DNA from: JBDRLH01 sp043813215
GTDB taxonomy: Bacteria; Patescibacteriota; Minisyncoccia; Minisyncoccales; JAQTPW01
DNA: 17,731 bases
Direction of reading: 5' to 3'
Assembly (NCBI GenBank): GCA_043813215.1
Contig: JBDRLH010000040.1
Location: 1 to 17,731, forward strand
Shown: piece by piece, positions 1-4,014 of the stretch
Numbering within the stretch: the first letter of the stretch is position 1
Layout of the letters: each line of letters starts with the position of its first letter
Notes under the pieces: model-generated
The model's input: only the letters and a program-made list of their open reading frames with translations
Told to the model about the DNA's origin: nothing
Databases searched by the model: none
Made by a program: the position numbers and the translations under genes

Positions 1-246
<246 letters not shown>

Positions 247-356
247 TTGGCTAGCGATTATTATTTATTTTTTGAAGGAAAGACTTTTACAAATTTATTA
301 AATTTTTATTTACCTCGCCAAAGTTTTAACGAAGGCGGGCCTCAGTAATTAAAAAG
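247..356 (+). other. 23S-5S internal transcribed spacer
   Basis: AT-rich spacer of about 110 nt with no tRNA. It contains one hairpin, CTCGCC (314-319) pairing with GGCGGG (334-339). A second possible pairing joins CCTCAG (340-345) to CTGAGG (360-365), which would overlap the first bases of mature 5S. These may be RNase processing stems; that is inference. The first hairpin resembles short palindromes found between genes elsewhere in this window. Confidence 0.6.
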
Positions 357-483
357 GCGCTGAGGTGGCGGTTATACTGGCATTGTCCCACCCGTTCCCA
401 TCCCGAACACGGAAGTGAAATATGCTAAGGCCGATGATAGTATCCCTTGAGGATGCGAAAGTAGGTAGCTGCCACCCCAGCGC
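357..483 (+). rRNA. rrf: 5S ribosomal RNA
   Basis: Recognisable 5S rRNA: the helix II/loop B-C core is at about 388-422 (CCCACCCGTTCCCATCCCGA, then ACACGGAAGTGAAA), loop E and helix IV lie at 428-462, and the closing helix I is GGCGCTG..GGTGGC at 356-370 pairing with GCCACC..CAGCGCC at 471-484. Ends are approximate because helix I runs straight into a T-tract and so doubles as the terminator stem. Antisense reading frames across this gene are artefacts. Confidence 0.95.
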
Positions 484-496
484 CTTTTTGTTTTTT
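471..496 (+). terminator. Terminator of the rRNA operon
   Basis: The 3' arm of 5S helix I (GCCACCCCAGCGCC) is followed at once by TTTTTGTTTTTT (485-496). The 5S closing stem seems to serve as the terminator hairpin. Confidence 0.6.
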
Positions 497-498
497 CA

Positions 499-536
499 AT
501 AAAAAAAAGAGGAGAGAAATAATTTTTCTCTACCTC
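499..536 (-). terminator. Rho-independent terminator of the 103-aa gene
   Basis: Read on the - strand: GAGGtAGAGAAA, loop AATTA, TTTCTCTcCTC, then a run of about ten T. It sits just downstream of the stop at 560 and faces the rRNA terminator. Confidence 0.85.
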
Positions 537-559
537 TACTAAGAGCCATTTCTTTTTTC

Positions 560-871
560 TCAACTTGCGAGAACTCTTTCTACCTCCTGTTTGAATTCAT
601 CGCTGTCGACAAAAATCTGGTAGTGAGGGAAGAAGGTAATAGCAGTTCCCTGGGGTTTCCAGTCAATGATGCCGACCAAGCGCCTTTTTCCTCCGATAGG
701 TGATGCATATATTTCCGTCGGATTTGTGCTGTCGAACAGGTGTGGCGCGTCCTTGGCGAAAATGGTTAGCGTCAAGGGTGACTTGTTGTTGAAATGGCCG
801 ATCAAAATGATGACATCTTTGTTGGGTTTAGTTATTTCCAGTCCTTTTGCGCTATTAGTCGCTTTAATCAC
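560..871 (-). CDS. Hypothetical protein, 103 aa
   Basis: I do not recognise this family. It starts with GTG at 871, chosen because a very strong Shine-Dalgarno sequence (GGAGGAGG) lies 6 nt upstream; it ends with TGA, showing UGA is a stop codon here. The protein is soluble, with no signal peptide or membrane segment. Alternating hydrophobic stretches (DVIILIGHF, LTLTIF, AITFFPHYQIFV) suggest a small mostly-beta fold, and the end is a short charged helix (DEFKQEVERVL). It is monocistronic, with a copy of the intergenic module (935-962) upstream and its own terminator. The strong ribosome site and compact unit suggest good expression; function unknown. Confidence 0.75.
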   Translation of the reverse strand: MIKATNSAKGLEITKPNKDVIILIGHFNNKSPLTLTIFAKDAPHLFDSTNPTEIYASPIGGKRRLVGIIDWKPQGTAITFFPHYQIFVDSDEFKQEVERVLAS

Positions 872-912
872 TAGATGCCTCCTCCAGCTGTTAATTTATC
901 GCGCTAAAAATA

Positions 913-940
913 CTCTATAATAATAAAGAAAAAATTCAAG
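913..940 (-). promoter_or_regulatory. Candidate promoter of the 103-aa gene
   Basis: On the - strand TTGAAT (-35) is followed after 16 nt by TAGAGT (-10, 4 of 6). The -35 is the downstream end (CTTGA) of intergenic module copy 1. The -10 is weak and TATAGA, 2 nt closer, is an alternative. Confidence 0.45.
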
Positions 941-962
941 CCCGATTTGGGGAAAAATTCAA
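935..962 (-). repeat. Intergenic promoter-proximal module, copy 1
   Basis: Best preserved copy. Read in gene orientation it is TTGAATTTTTCCCC, then AAATCGGGCTTGA. The core CCCCAAATCGGG is a small inverted repeat around AAAT(C). Other copies are near 1719-1798 (interrupted), 2183-2208, 3048-3078 and 3581-3618 (divergent), each upstream of a - strand gene and in the same orientation relative to it. Confidence 0.75.
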
Positions 963-985
963 TAAGTATAAAGTTGAAGCGTCGA

Positions 986-1018
986 ATAAAAAAAAGAGGA
1001 ATATGGTTCCTCTTTTTT
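986..1018 (-). terminator. Terminator of the NYN-domain gene (symmetrical)
   Basis: GAGGAA (996-1001), loop TATGG, TTCCTC (1007-1012), flanked by A8 and T6 runs, so it could work in both directions. It lies 30 nt past the stop of the NYN gene on the - strand. Confidence 0.85.
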
Positions 1019-1047
1019 GTTGGTTACGAGAAAATGTTAGAATATTC

Positions 1048-1620
1048 CTATAATAACGTTTTTTCTTTAAACATTTCGATATCTTTAGGTAATAAAAGTA
1101 TAGAAAGATCAGAATATTTCTGCATTCCAAGAGAAGGGGCATGAGAAAATCCTACATACTCAACTCTTTTATGTTTATATTTGACATACTGTATGGCCGG
1201 AACTAAATCGGTGTCCGAACTTACTAAGATAGCTGTATCATATAAGTTATCAACTGCTCCTATAATTAAATCTACGGCGACTTTAACATCCGTTCCCTTT
1301 TCCTTATAAACTCCTCCTAATGGCATAATTCTACCTCGTTTTATCACAAAACCATCTTTCTCCATATTTGTAAAAAATTTCTGTTGTCCGCTAACTAAAT
1401 TTTCACTTTTTGCACTTCCGTTAAGGTTTCTAAATACGCCAGTATAATATCTTTTAGAAATACATTCTCTTTTATCTCCGACCAAAAAATTGCAAAAAGC
1501 TCTAAAATCAAATTTAACCCCTTTTGGGAAGTTTATCTCTTTATTTTTTAAATAGTTATAAAAATTACTCCCATCTATATAAACTGCAACCTTTTCTTGT
1601 TTATTTCCAAAGATAATCAT
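1048..1620 (-). CDS. NYN-domain (PIN-like) ribonuclease family protein
   Basis: 190 aa, about the length of a single NYN/LabA (DUF88) domain. This family has the PIN/FEN nuclease fold with a cluster of acidic residues binding Mg2+, and its members generally act on RNA. The expected acidic residues are visible: D16 in VAVYIDGSNFY (strand 1), D111 and D117 in KGTDVKVAVDLIIGA, and D136/D138 in ILVSSDTDLVPAI. There is no signal peptide or membrane segment, so it is probably cytoplasmic. The start ATG has no Shine-Dalgarno sequence; TATAAT ends 8 nt upstream, so the mRNA may be leaderless. The gene stands alone, with its own terminator. The target RNA cannot be told from the sequence. Confidence 0.9.
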   Translation of the reverse strand: MIIFGNKQEKVAVYIDGSNFYNYLKNKEINFPKGVKFDFRAFCNFLVGDKRECISKRYYTGVFRNLNGSAKSENLVSGQQKFFTNMEKDGFVIKRGRIMPLGGVYKEKGTDVKVAVDLIIGAVDNLYDTAILVSSDTDLVPAIQYVKYKHKRVEYVGFSHAPSLGMQKYSDLSILLLPKDIEMFKEKTLL

Positions 1621-1628
1621 ATAAGATA

Positions 1629-1634
1629 ATTATA
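1629..1634 (-). promoter_or_regulatory. -10 box of the NYN gene, probable leaderless start
   Basis: TATAAT on the - strand, 8 nt before the ATG at 1620. No good -35 is seen; the -35 position falls in the arm of the hairpin at 1654-1679. Confidence 0.45.
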
Positions 1635-1645
1635 GATTAATTTAA

Positions 1646-1679
1646 AATAAAAAACTACCCTTGCCGAAGCAGAGGTAGT
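1646..1679 (-). terminator. cUUCGg-capped terminator-like hairpin before the NYN gene
   Basis: On the - strand ACTACC (1679-1674) pairs with GGTAGT (1659-1654); the inner stem TGC/GCA is closed by a cTTCGg tetraloop and the 3' arm is followed by TTTTTTATTTT. It begins about 9 nt after the expected start of the promoter at 1695-1722. There is no gene between that promoter and this hairpin, so it is either an attenuator for the NYN gene or the scar of a lost gene. Confidence 0.7.
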
Positions 1680-1694
1680 GTTTATAGTAATTTC

Positions 1695-1722
1695 ATTTTA
1701 GCTGTTTCAGAAATCTTGTCAA
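1695..1722 (-). promoter_or_regulatory. Strong sigma70-type promoter
   Basis: On the - strand TTGACA (1722-1717), 16-nt spacer, TAAAAT (1700-1695). The -35 is formed by the end of intergenic module copy 2 (GGGCTTGACA). The start would be near 1688, only a few bases before the hairpin at 1679. Confidence 0.65.
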
Positions 1723-1798
1723 GCCCGATTTGGCTCGCCTCTCAGCCGTAGCTTACGAGCGAGGCTGTAGGGGGGCTATGCCCGAGAGGGGAAAAATT
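1719..1798 (-). repeat. Intergenic module copy 2, split by a 56-nt insertion
   Basis: The two halves of the module, CCAAATCGGGCTTGA (1733-1719) and AAATTTTTCCCC (1799-1788), are separated by an extra segment at about 1734-1789 that is absent from copies 1 and 3. The insert is GC-rich and palindromic: CTCGC (1734-1738) pairs with GCGAG (1758-1762), and CCTCTC (1738-1743) is matched by GAGAGG (1784-1789). The remainder of the gene-free stretch 1680-1890 holds a promoter and one dispersed 25-nt repeat copy, with no ORF. Confidence 0.6.
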
Positions 1799-1808
1799 TA
1801 AATCGTAG

Positions 1809-1830
1809 ACCCTGAGCATTGTCGAAGGGT
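1809..1830 (-). repeat. Dispersed 25-nt repeat, copy A
   Basis: On the - strand ACCCTTCGACAATGCTCAGG and two further bases. It belongs to the CCCTTCGAC..CTCAGGG type often scattered in bacterial genomes. Related copies are at 2206-2225, 11789-11813 (inside the MurF gene) and 12451-12475 (inside the aminotransferase gene). Confidence 0.7.
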
Positions 1831-1892
1831 CGAAGATCCCGAGGTTAGAATTGAGAGAGCAGAAAACAGAAATTTTAAAATGCTAAATAATA

Positions 1893-1921
1893 AATTAAAA
1901 ACTCTCTCGGAAAGAGAGAGT
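1893..1921 (-). terminator. Terminator of the 68-aa gene
   Basis: On the - strand ACTCTCTC, loop TTTCC, GAGAGAGT, then TTTTAATTT. Perfect 8-bp stem about 20 nt past the stop codon. Confidence 0.88.
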
Positions 1922-1941
1922 CAATAGAAACAACTTATTAT

Positions 1942-2148
1942 TTAACGAGCAGTTGTACGGATGACGAGAGCTAAGAGGCCATTATTATCAGTTAAGTCGG
2001 AACTGGTGCCACCTTTTCCGAAAGAATCTAATTTTTTCTTAACTTCCGTAAGCTTACGATTATCCTCGTTGTTTTCGCTTTTAATTATGATTTTAATTTC
2101 CACCAATCCACCGGCAGTAAATCCATAATCGTATGCGTCGATATTCAT
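1942..2148 (-). CDS. Hypothetical small protein, 68 aa
   Basis: Not recognised. ATG at 2148 is preceded by AAGGAGG with 7 nt spacing, which fixes the start. The protein is soluble: an N-terminal strand pair with VEIKIIIKSE, a charged helix (NRKLTEVKKKLDSF), a glycine/serine linker (GKGGTSSDL) and a hydrophobic last strand (LLALVIRTTAR). The layout could be a small beta-alpha-beta domain, but no catalytic motif is evident. It has its own terminator, and module copy 3 lies directly upstream. The near-consensus ribosome site suggests high expression. Confidence 0.7.
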   Translation of the reverse strand: MNIDAYDYGFTAGGLVEIKIIIKSENNEDNRKLTEVKKKLDSFGKGGTSSDLTDNNGLLALVIRTTAR

Positions 2149-2182
2149 TTGTTAGCCTCCTTTTATTCTACCTCTAAGATTA

Positions 2183-2208
2183 CCCCGATTTGGGGAAAAA
2201 TTCAACCC
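2183..2208 (-). repeat. Intergenic module, copy 3
   Basis: On the - strand GGGTTGAATTTTTCCCC followed by AAATCGGGG. It matches copy 1 except that the final CTTGA is lost (GGGGTAATC instead). TTGAAT at 2205-2200 could itself act as a -35 with a TAATCT -10 after 17 nt, or TAGAAT just before the Shine-Dalgarno sequence could be the -10; the promoter of the 68-aa gene stays unclear. Confidence 0.7.
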
Positions 2209-2225
2209 TTAGACGTGACTCAGGA
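2206..2225 (+). repeat. Dispersed repeat, copy B (degenerate)
   Basis: CCCTTAGACGTGACTCAGGA, similar along its length to the copy at 11789 (CCCTTCGACGTGGTTCAGGG). It abuts module copy 3. Confidence 0.5.
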
Positions 2226-2233
2226 TAAAGCCA

Positions 2234-2260
2234 ATAAAAAAGAGAGATTTTCCTCTCTCT
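2234..2260 (-). terminator. Terminator of the 230-aa gene
   Basis: On the - strand AGAGAGA, loop GGAAAA, TCTCTCT, then TTTTTATTG. It lies about 20 nt past the stop at 2282. Confidence 0.87.
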
Positions 2261-2281
2261 TGGTTTTATATCGCCGGAAAT

Positions 2282-2974
2282 TTATTCCAGGGGTTTTAAA
2301 ATATTTATATCGACACTTGTTTTTCTCTCCAGGAATTCAATGAAATCTTCTTTTGCAAAAAGGTAGGCTTCCCATTCTTTTGCGCCGAGTTTCTTAGCGG
2401 TTACTTTCAGCTTGATTAAGTCAGGTAAATGCTTTTTAATTATAGACGCGGCTTCTGAAGGTTTATACCTAATTAGTATTTCCAATGCTGAAAAAAAGTA
2501 TCCCGTGTCAAAATTCTCGCTGTTAATCAGCTTAAGGGTTGCTTCGCATGATTCTTTTGATGGGGAAAGCGCTTCCAAAGAAGCGAAGGCAGAATCAAGA
2601 ATCTCGGGGTATCTTTTTCCAAGCAATCCGGTGCCTACCGCAACCGATAATGCCATTGCCGACTCTAACGCTTTAATTCGTGCGATAAGGTAAACAAGGT
2701 CCTCCATTGCCCCAGTTGACGCTTTTTCGTCATTGCTTTTTTCGTGTAGCAATTCGCCGATGGCTTTCCGGAACATTGGCTTTTTATCATCGGGGACATG
2801 CTCGTAATAAATTTCGGCCAAACCTATTACCGAGGATTCGTATCTCGTGACAAAATTCTCAAGATCTCCAAACTTCAGCCAATCCAGTTTCGGGTAGAAG
2901 GCACAAAGAATTTGCCATAACCACTCAGCAAACATCTCCACGCTGTCTAGTTTTGCGATTTCAGAAATTTTCAT
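2282..2974 (-). CDS. Hypothetical alpha-helical protein, 230 aa
   Basis: Not recognised. The start ATG at 2974 has AAGGAT 7 nt upstream. The protein is predicted almost wholly helical from its sequence: an aromatic N-terminus (EMFAEWLWQILCAFYPKLDW), then repeated amphipathic helices rich in Ala, Leu, Glu and Lys, with short turns such as SPSKES and KPSEA. The regular pairing of helices in residues 90-220 looks like a helical-repeat or TPR/HEAT-like scaffold, which is an impression only. There is no signal peptide, clear transmembrane helix or catalytic motif. It has its own promoter and terminator. Function unknown. Confidence 0.75.
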   Translation of the reverse strand: MKISEIAKLDSVEMFAEWLWQILCAFYPKLDWLKFGDLENFVTRYESSVIGLAEIYYEHVPDDKKPMFRKAIGELLHEKSNDEKASTGAMEDLVYLIARIKALESAMALSVAVGTGLLGKRYPEILDSAFASLEALSPSKESCEATLKLINSENFDTGYFFSALEILIRYKPSEAASIIKKHLPDLIKLKVTAKKLGAKEWEAYLFAKEDFIEFLERKTSVDINILKPLE

Positions 2975-2999
2975 TTTCTTATCCTTATTAATAAAATTA

Positions 3000-3015
3000 A
3001 GGAGCTTTCCCTCCT
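3000..3015 (-). promoter_or_regulatory. Leader hairpin containing an orphan Shine-Dalgarno-like GAGGAGG
   Basis: In the 5' leader of the 230-aa gene AGGAG (3015-3011) pairs with CTCCT (3004-3000) across loop GGAAAG, followed by TAATTTTATT. The GAGGAGG has no start codon near it. It could be a weak attenuator. Confidence 0.35.
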
Positions 3016-3022
3016 CACTTAA

Positions 3023-3051
3023 ATCCTAAATTAATTCTACTTTGAAATCAA
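3023..3051 (-). promoter_or_regulatory. Candidate promoter of the 230-aa gene
   Basis: On the - strand TTGATT (3051-3046), 17-nt spacer, TAGGAT (3028-3023). The -35 is again the downstream CTTGA end of the intergenic module (copy 4). Confidence 0.5.
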
Positions 3052-3078
3052 GTCAGGTTTTTGGAAAAATTCAAGCCC
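3048..3078 (-). repeat. Intergenic module, copy 4 (diverged)
   Basis: On the - strand GGGCTTGAATTTTTCC, then AAAAACCTGACTTGAT. The outer parts match copy 1 and the centre is altered. Confidence 0.6.
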
Positions 3079-3150
3079 TGGATCACGCTGGGTTCAGGGC
3101 GCAGTCCCGTACTGCCCTGTACCAGAATTGGTGCAGGGCTGGTACCGGGG
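3075..3150. repeat. GC-rich palindrome cluster between two genes
   Basis: Three inverted repeats lie back to back: GCCCTG (3075-3080) with CAGGGC (3095-3100); GCCCTGTACCA (3114-3124) with TGGTGCAGGGC (3129-3139), an 11-bp stem around loop GAAT with one T-G pair; and GGTACC at 3141-3146. Base composition differs sharply from the AT-rich surroundings. No ORF. It could be a mobile palindromic element of the REP/MITE type, but no terminal repeats or target duplication were found. Confidence 0.5.
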
Positions 3151-3154
3151 CAAG

Positions 3155-3188
3155 GAAAAAGAAAAAGGAGCGGGTGTAAAGCCGCCCC
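3155..3188 (-). terminator. Terminator of the 79-aa gene
   Basis: On the - strand GGGGCGG, loop CTTTACAC, CCGCTCC, then TTTTTCTTTTT. Confidence 0.82.
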
Positions 3189-3217
3189 TTAGCGTACTGT
3201 CGACATATTATCGAAGA

Positions 3218-3457
3218 TTAGTTTAGTCTGTGCAATATTCTTTCCATCATTTTTCCAATTTGGCCCGGAGGGAATCTCTGTCTTATTTCAATTAGTTCTT
3301 CTACGGTTGGTTCTGTTCCCAGTTCCATGAGCAGGCTTCCTTCTTCCTTGGTCAGCGGTTCTACCATTTGCCTCAGATCTTTGATGGTTTTTATTCTTCT
3401 TTTTAGTCTAGCGCGTATTTTATCAAGAGTTTTTTGGGAAATTTCAAATTCAGCCAT
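3218..3457 (-). CDS. Hypothetical small charged protein, 79 aa
   Basis: Not recognised. Two ATGs lie in frame at 3463 and 3457; the second is chosen because AAGGAGG is 6 nt upstream of it and overlaps the first. The protein (MAEFEISQKTLDKI...) is highly charged and helical, with a basic stretch (KIRARLKRRIKTIKDLR, about residues 11-27) followed by acidic segments and an amphipathic C-terminus. No membrane segment or catalytic motif. A helical nucleic-acid or ribosome-associated role would fit the basic helix but is only a guess. It is preceded in the same frame by a 19-codon ORF whose stop overlaps this gene's ribosome site, which suggests translational coupling. Confidence 0.72.
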   Translation of the reverse strand: MAEFEISQKTLDKIRARLKRRIKTIKDLRQMVEPLTKEEGSLLMELGTEPTVEELIEIRQRFPPGQIGKMMERILHRLN

Positions 3458-3469
3458 TTCCATCCTCCT

Positions 3470-3529
3470 TTAGTTTCCAAACTTTTGCATCAGCACCGCA
3501 TCTGTTTTAAAAAGACCTTTCTTATCCAT
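3470..3529 (-). CDS. Putative 19-aa leader ORF upstream of the 79-aa gene
   Basis: ATG at 3529 has GGAG 5 nt upstream and opens a 19-codon frame, MDKKGLFKTDAVLMQKFGN, ending in TAA. The stop and the next gene's Shine-Dalgarno sequence are one string, TAAAGGAGG. The short frame is in phase with the 79-aa gene, so stop readthrough would give one fused protein. It is the first start codon after the promoter at 3558-3585. It could be a coupling or leader peptide, or the true N-terminus of a gene split by a stop codon. Confidence 0.5.
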   Translation of the reverse strand: MDKKGLFKTDAVLMQKFGN

Positions 3530-3557
3530 ATTTGCTCCAAAAGAACTACTTTATTTT

Positions 3558-3585
3558 TTTATAATATTTTTGCAAAAAAAATCAA
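3558..3585 (-). promoter_or_regulatory. Promoter of the 19-aa ORF and 79-aa gene
   Basis: On the - strand TTGATT (3585-3580), 16-nt spacer, TATAAA (3563-3558). The -35 lies in GGGCTTGA, the shared downstream end of the intergenic module. Confidence 0.6.
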
Positions 3586-3618
3586 GCCCTGCCACTCTGG
3601 CGCCTTTTTGGCTTGAAA
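3581..3618 (-). repeat. Intergenic module, copy 5 (only the end conserved), with hairpin
   Basis: On the - strand TTTTTCAAGCC, a 21-nt centre, then GGGCTTGATTTTTTTT. TCAAGCC pairs with GGCTTGA (7 bp) and is followed by T8, so it can act as a terminator for the tRNA while its 3' arm serves as the -35 of the next gene. Only the flanks resemble copies 1-4. Confidence 0.5.
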
Positions 3619-3619
3619 A

Positions 3620-3648
3620 ATAAAAAAACAAGAGGCGCGAATGCCTCT
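3620..3648 (-). terminator. Terminator of the tRNA-Glu gene
   Basis: On the - strand AGAGGC, loop ATTCGC, GCCTCT, then TGTTTTTTT, starting 16 nt after the tRNA 3' end. Confidence 0.85.
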
Positions 3649-3663
3649 CGGAATTTTTTGGCA

Positions 3664-3737
3664 TACAGATGGAAGGATTCGGACCTTCGGCCTTCTCACT
3701 TGAAAGATGAGACGCTCTACCGCTGAGCTACATCTGT
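3664..3737 (-). tRNA. tRNA-Glu (anticodon UUC), atypical
   Basis: Cloverleaf on the - strand: acceptor ACAGATG/CATCTGT (7 bp), D arm GCTC-AGCGGTA-GAGC, anticodon loop CTTTCAA with anticodon TTC, and T arm GAAGG-TCCGAAT-CCTTC. CCA is not encoded. Oddities: the T loop begins TCC instead of the near-universal TTC; the anticodon stem reads as 6 bp (TCTCAT/GTGAGA) if U33 and a 7-nt loop are kept, one more than usual; and the acceptor begins with A-U. All stems are intact, so it is not an obvious pseudogene. It lies directly downstream of the candidate structured RNA and may be cotranscribed with it. Confidence 0.85.
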
Positions 3738-3754
3738 AAGCTTGGTTGGGATAG

Positions 3755-3941
3755 AAATAAAAAGAGCTAAATGAGGGTAGGGTCGGGAGCTCTATTTGCC
3801 CGTCCGAGGCAATCCGATCGGATAGTCGGTTCTCCCTCGTGCCTGCAGGACTTCAATGCGCGGGCAAGTCATGGATAAGCTGCCAACCCTAACCCCCTCT
3901 GGGAAACTGGAGGCCTCAATCCAGTGACTTTTGGCTCCAGC
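3755..3941 (-). ncRNA. Candidate structured non-coding RNA, about 190 nt, unidentified
   Basis: This gene-free stretch is far more GC-rich and palindromic than its flanks. On the - strand a consensus promoter (3948-3975) points into it and it ends with AGCTC TTTTTATTT. Folding by eye gives a 5' hairpin, CTGGAGCC (3940-3933) with GGCCTCCAG, competing with ACTGGA/TCCAGT, then a long rod: GAGGG (3899-3895)/CCCTC, TAGGGTTGG/CCGACCCTA, AGCT/AGCT, TTGCCC/GGGCAA (3867-3862 with 3801-3796), GTCC/GGAC, AGGCA/TGCCT, and an apical ATCCGATCGGAT. Two one-sided bulges lie in the 5' arm. Size and rod shape recall 6S RNA, but I see none of its sequence hallmarks, nor those of SRP RNA, tmRNA or RNase P RNA. 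Strand is inferred from the promoter. Confidence 0.5.
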
Positions 3942-3947
3942 ATTAAT

Positions 3948-3975
3948 ATATTACTAATTTCAAAAAGCCTGTCAA
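3948..3975 (-). promoter_or_regulatory. Strong promoter into the candidate ncRNA and tRNA-Glu
   Basis: On the - strand TTGACA (3975-3970, perfect), 16-nt spacer, TAATAT (3953-3948). TATATT three bases further is an alternative -10. The -35 is exactly the loop of an inverted repeat, AAAAGCC-TTGACA-GGCTTTT (about 3963-3982), which could bind a regulator or act as a terminator hairpin for either strand. Confidence 0.65.
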
Positions 3976-4014
3976 GGCTTTTATTATTCTTAAGAAAATA
4001 CTAAGATATATCTG

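Noticed and set aside
560..562. UGA recoded as glycine (genetic code 25)
   Set aside because: The 103-aa gene ends at TGA directly before a terminator and no other gene here has an internal TGA.
372..563. 63-aa open frame on the - strand
   Set aside because: It is antisense to the 5S rRNA and has no ribosome site; shadow of rRNA composition.
666..920. 84-aa open frame on the + strand
   Set aside because: Antisense to the 103-aa gene, which has a strong ribosome site, own terminator and protein-like composition.
3461..3463. First in-frame ATG as start of the 79-aa gene
   Set aside because: It overlaps the Shine-Dalgarno sequence; the ATG at 3457 has proper 6-nt spacing.
935..3618. CRISPR-like array from the recurring module
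   Set aside because: Copies are hundreds of bases apart, diverged, and separated by genes; no cas genes.
3740..3960. SRP RNA, tmRNA or RNase P RNA
   Set aside because: No GGAAGGAAGCAG apical motif, no tRNA-like 3' half with TTCGA arm, and no GAGGAAAGTCC core were found on either strand.
3740..3985. The structured RNA being encoded on the + strand and ending at the AAAAGCC/GGCTTTT repeat
   Set aside because: Not excluded, but no good + strand promoter is seen, while the - strand has TTGACA-16-TAATAT and a T-run at the matching end.
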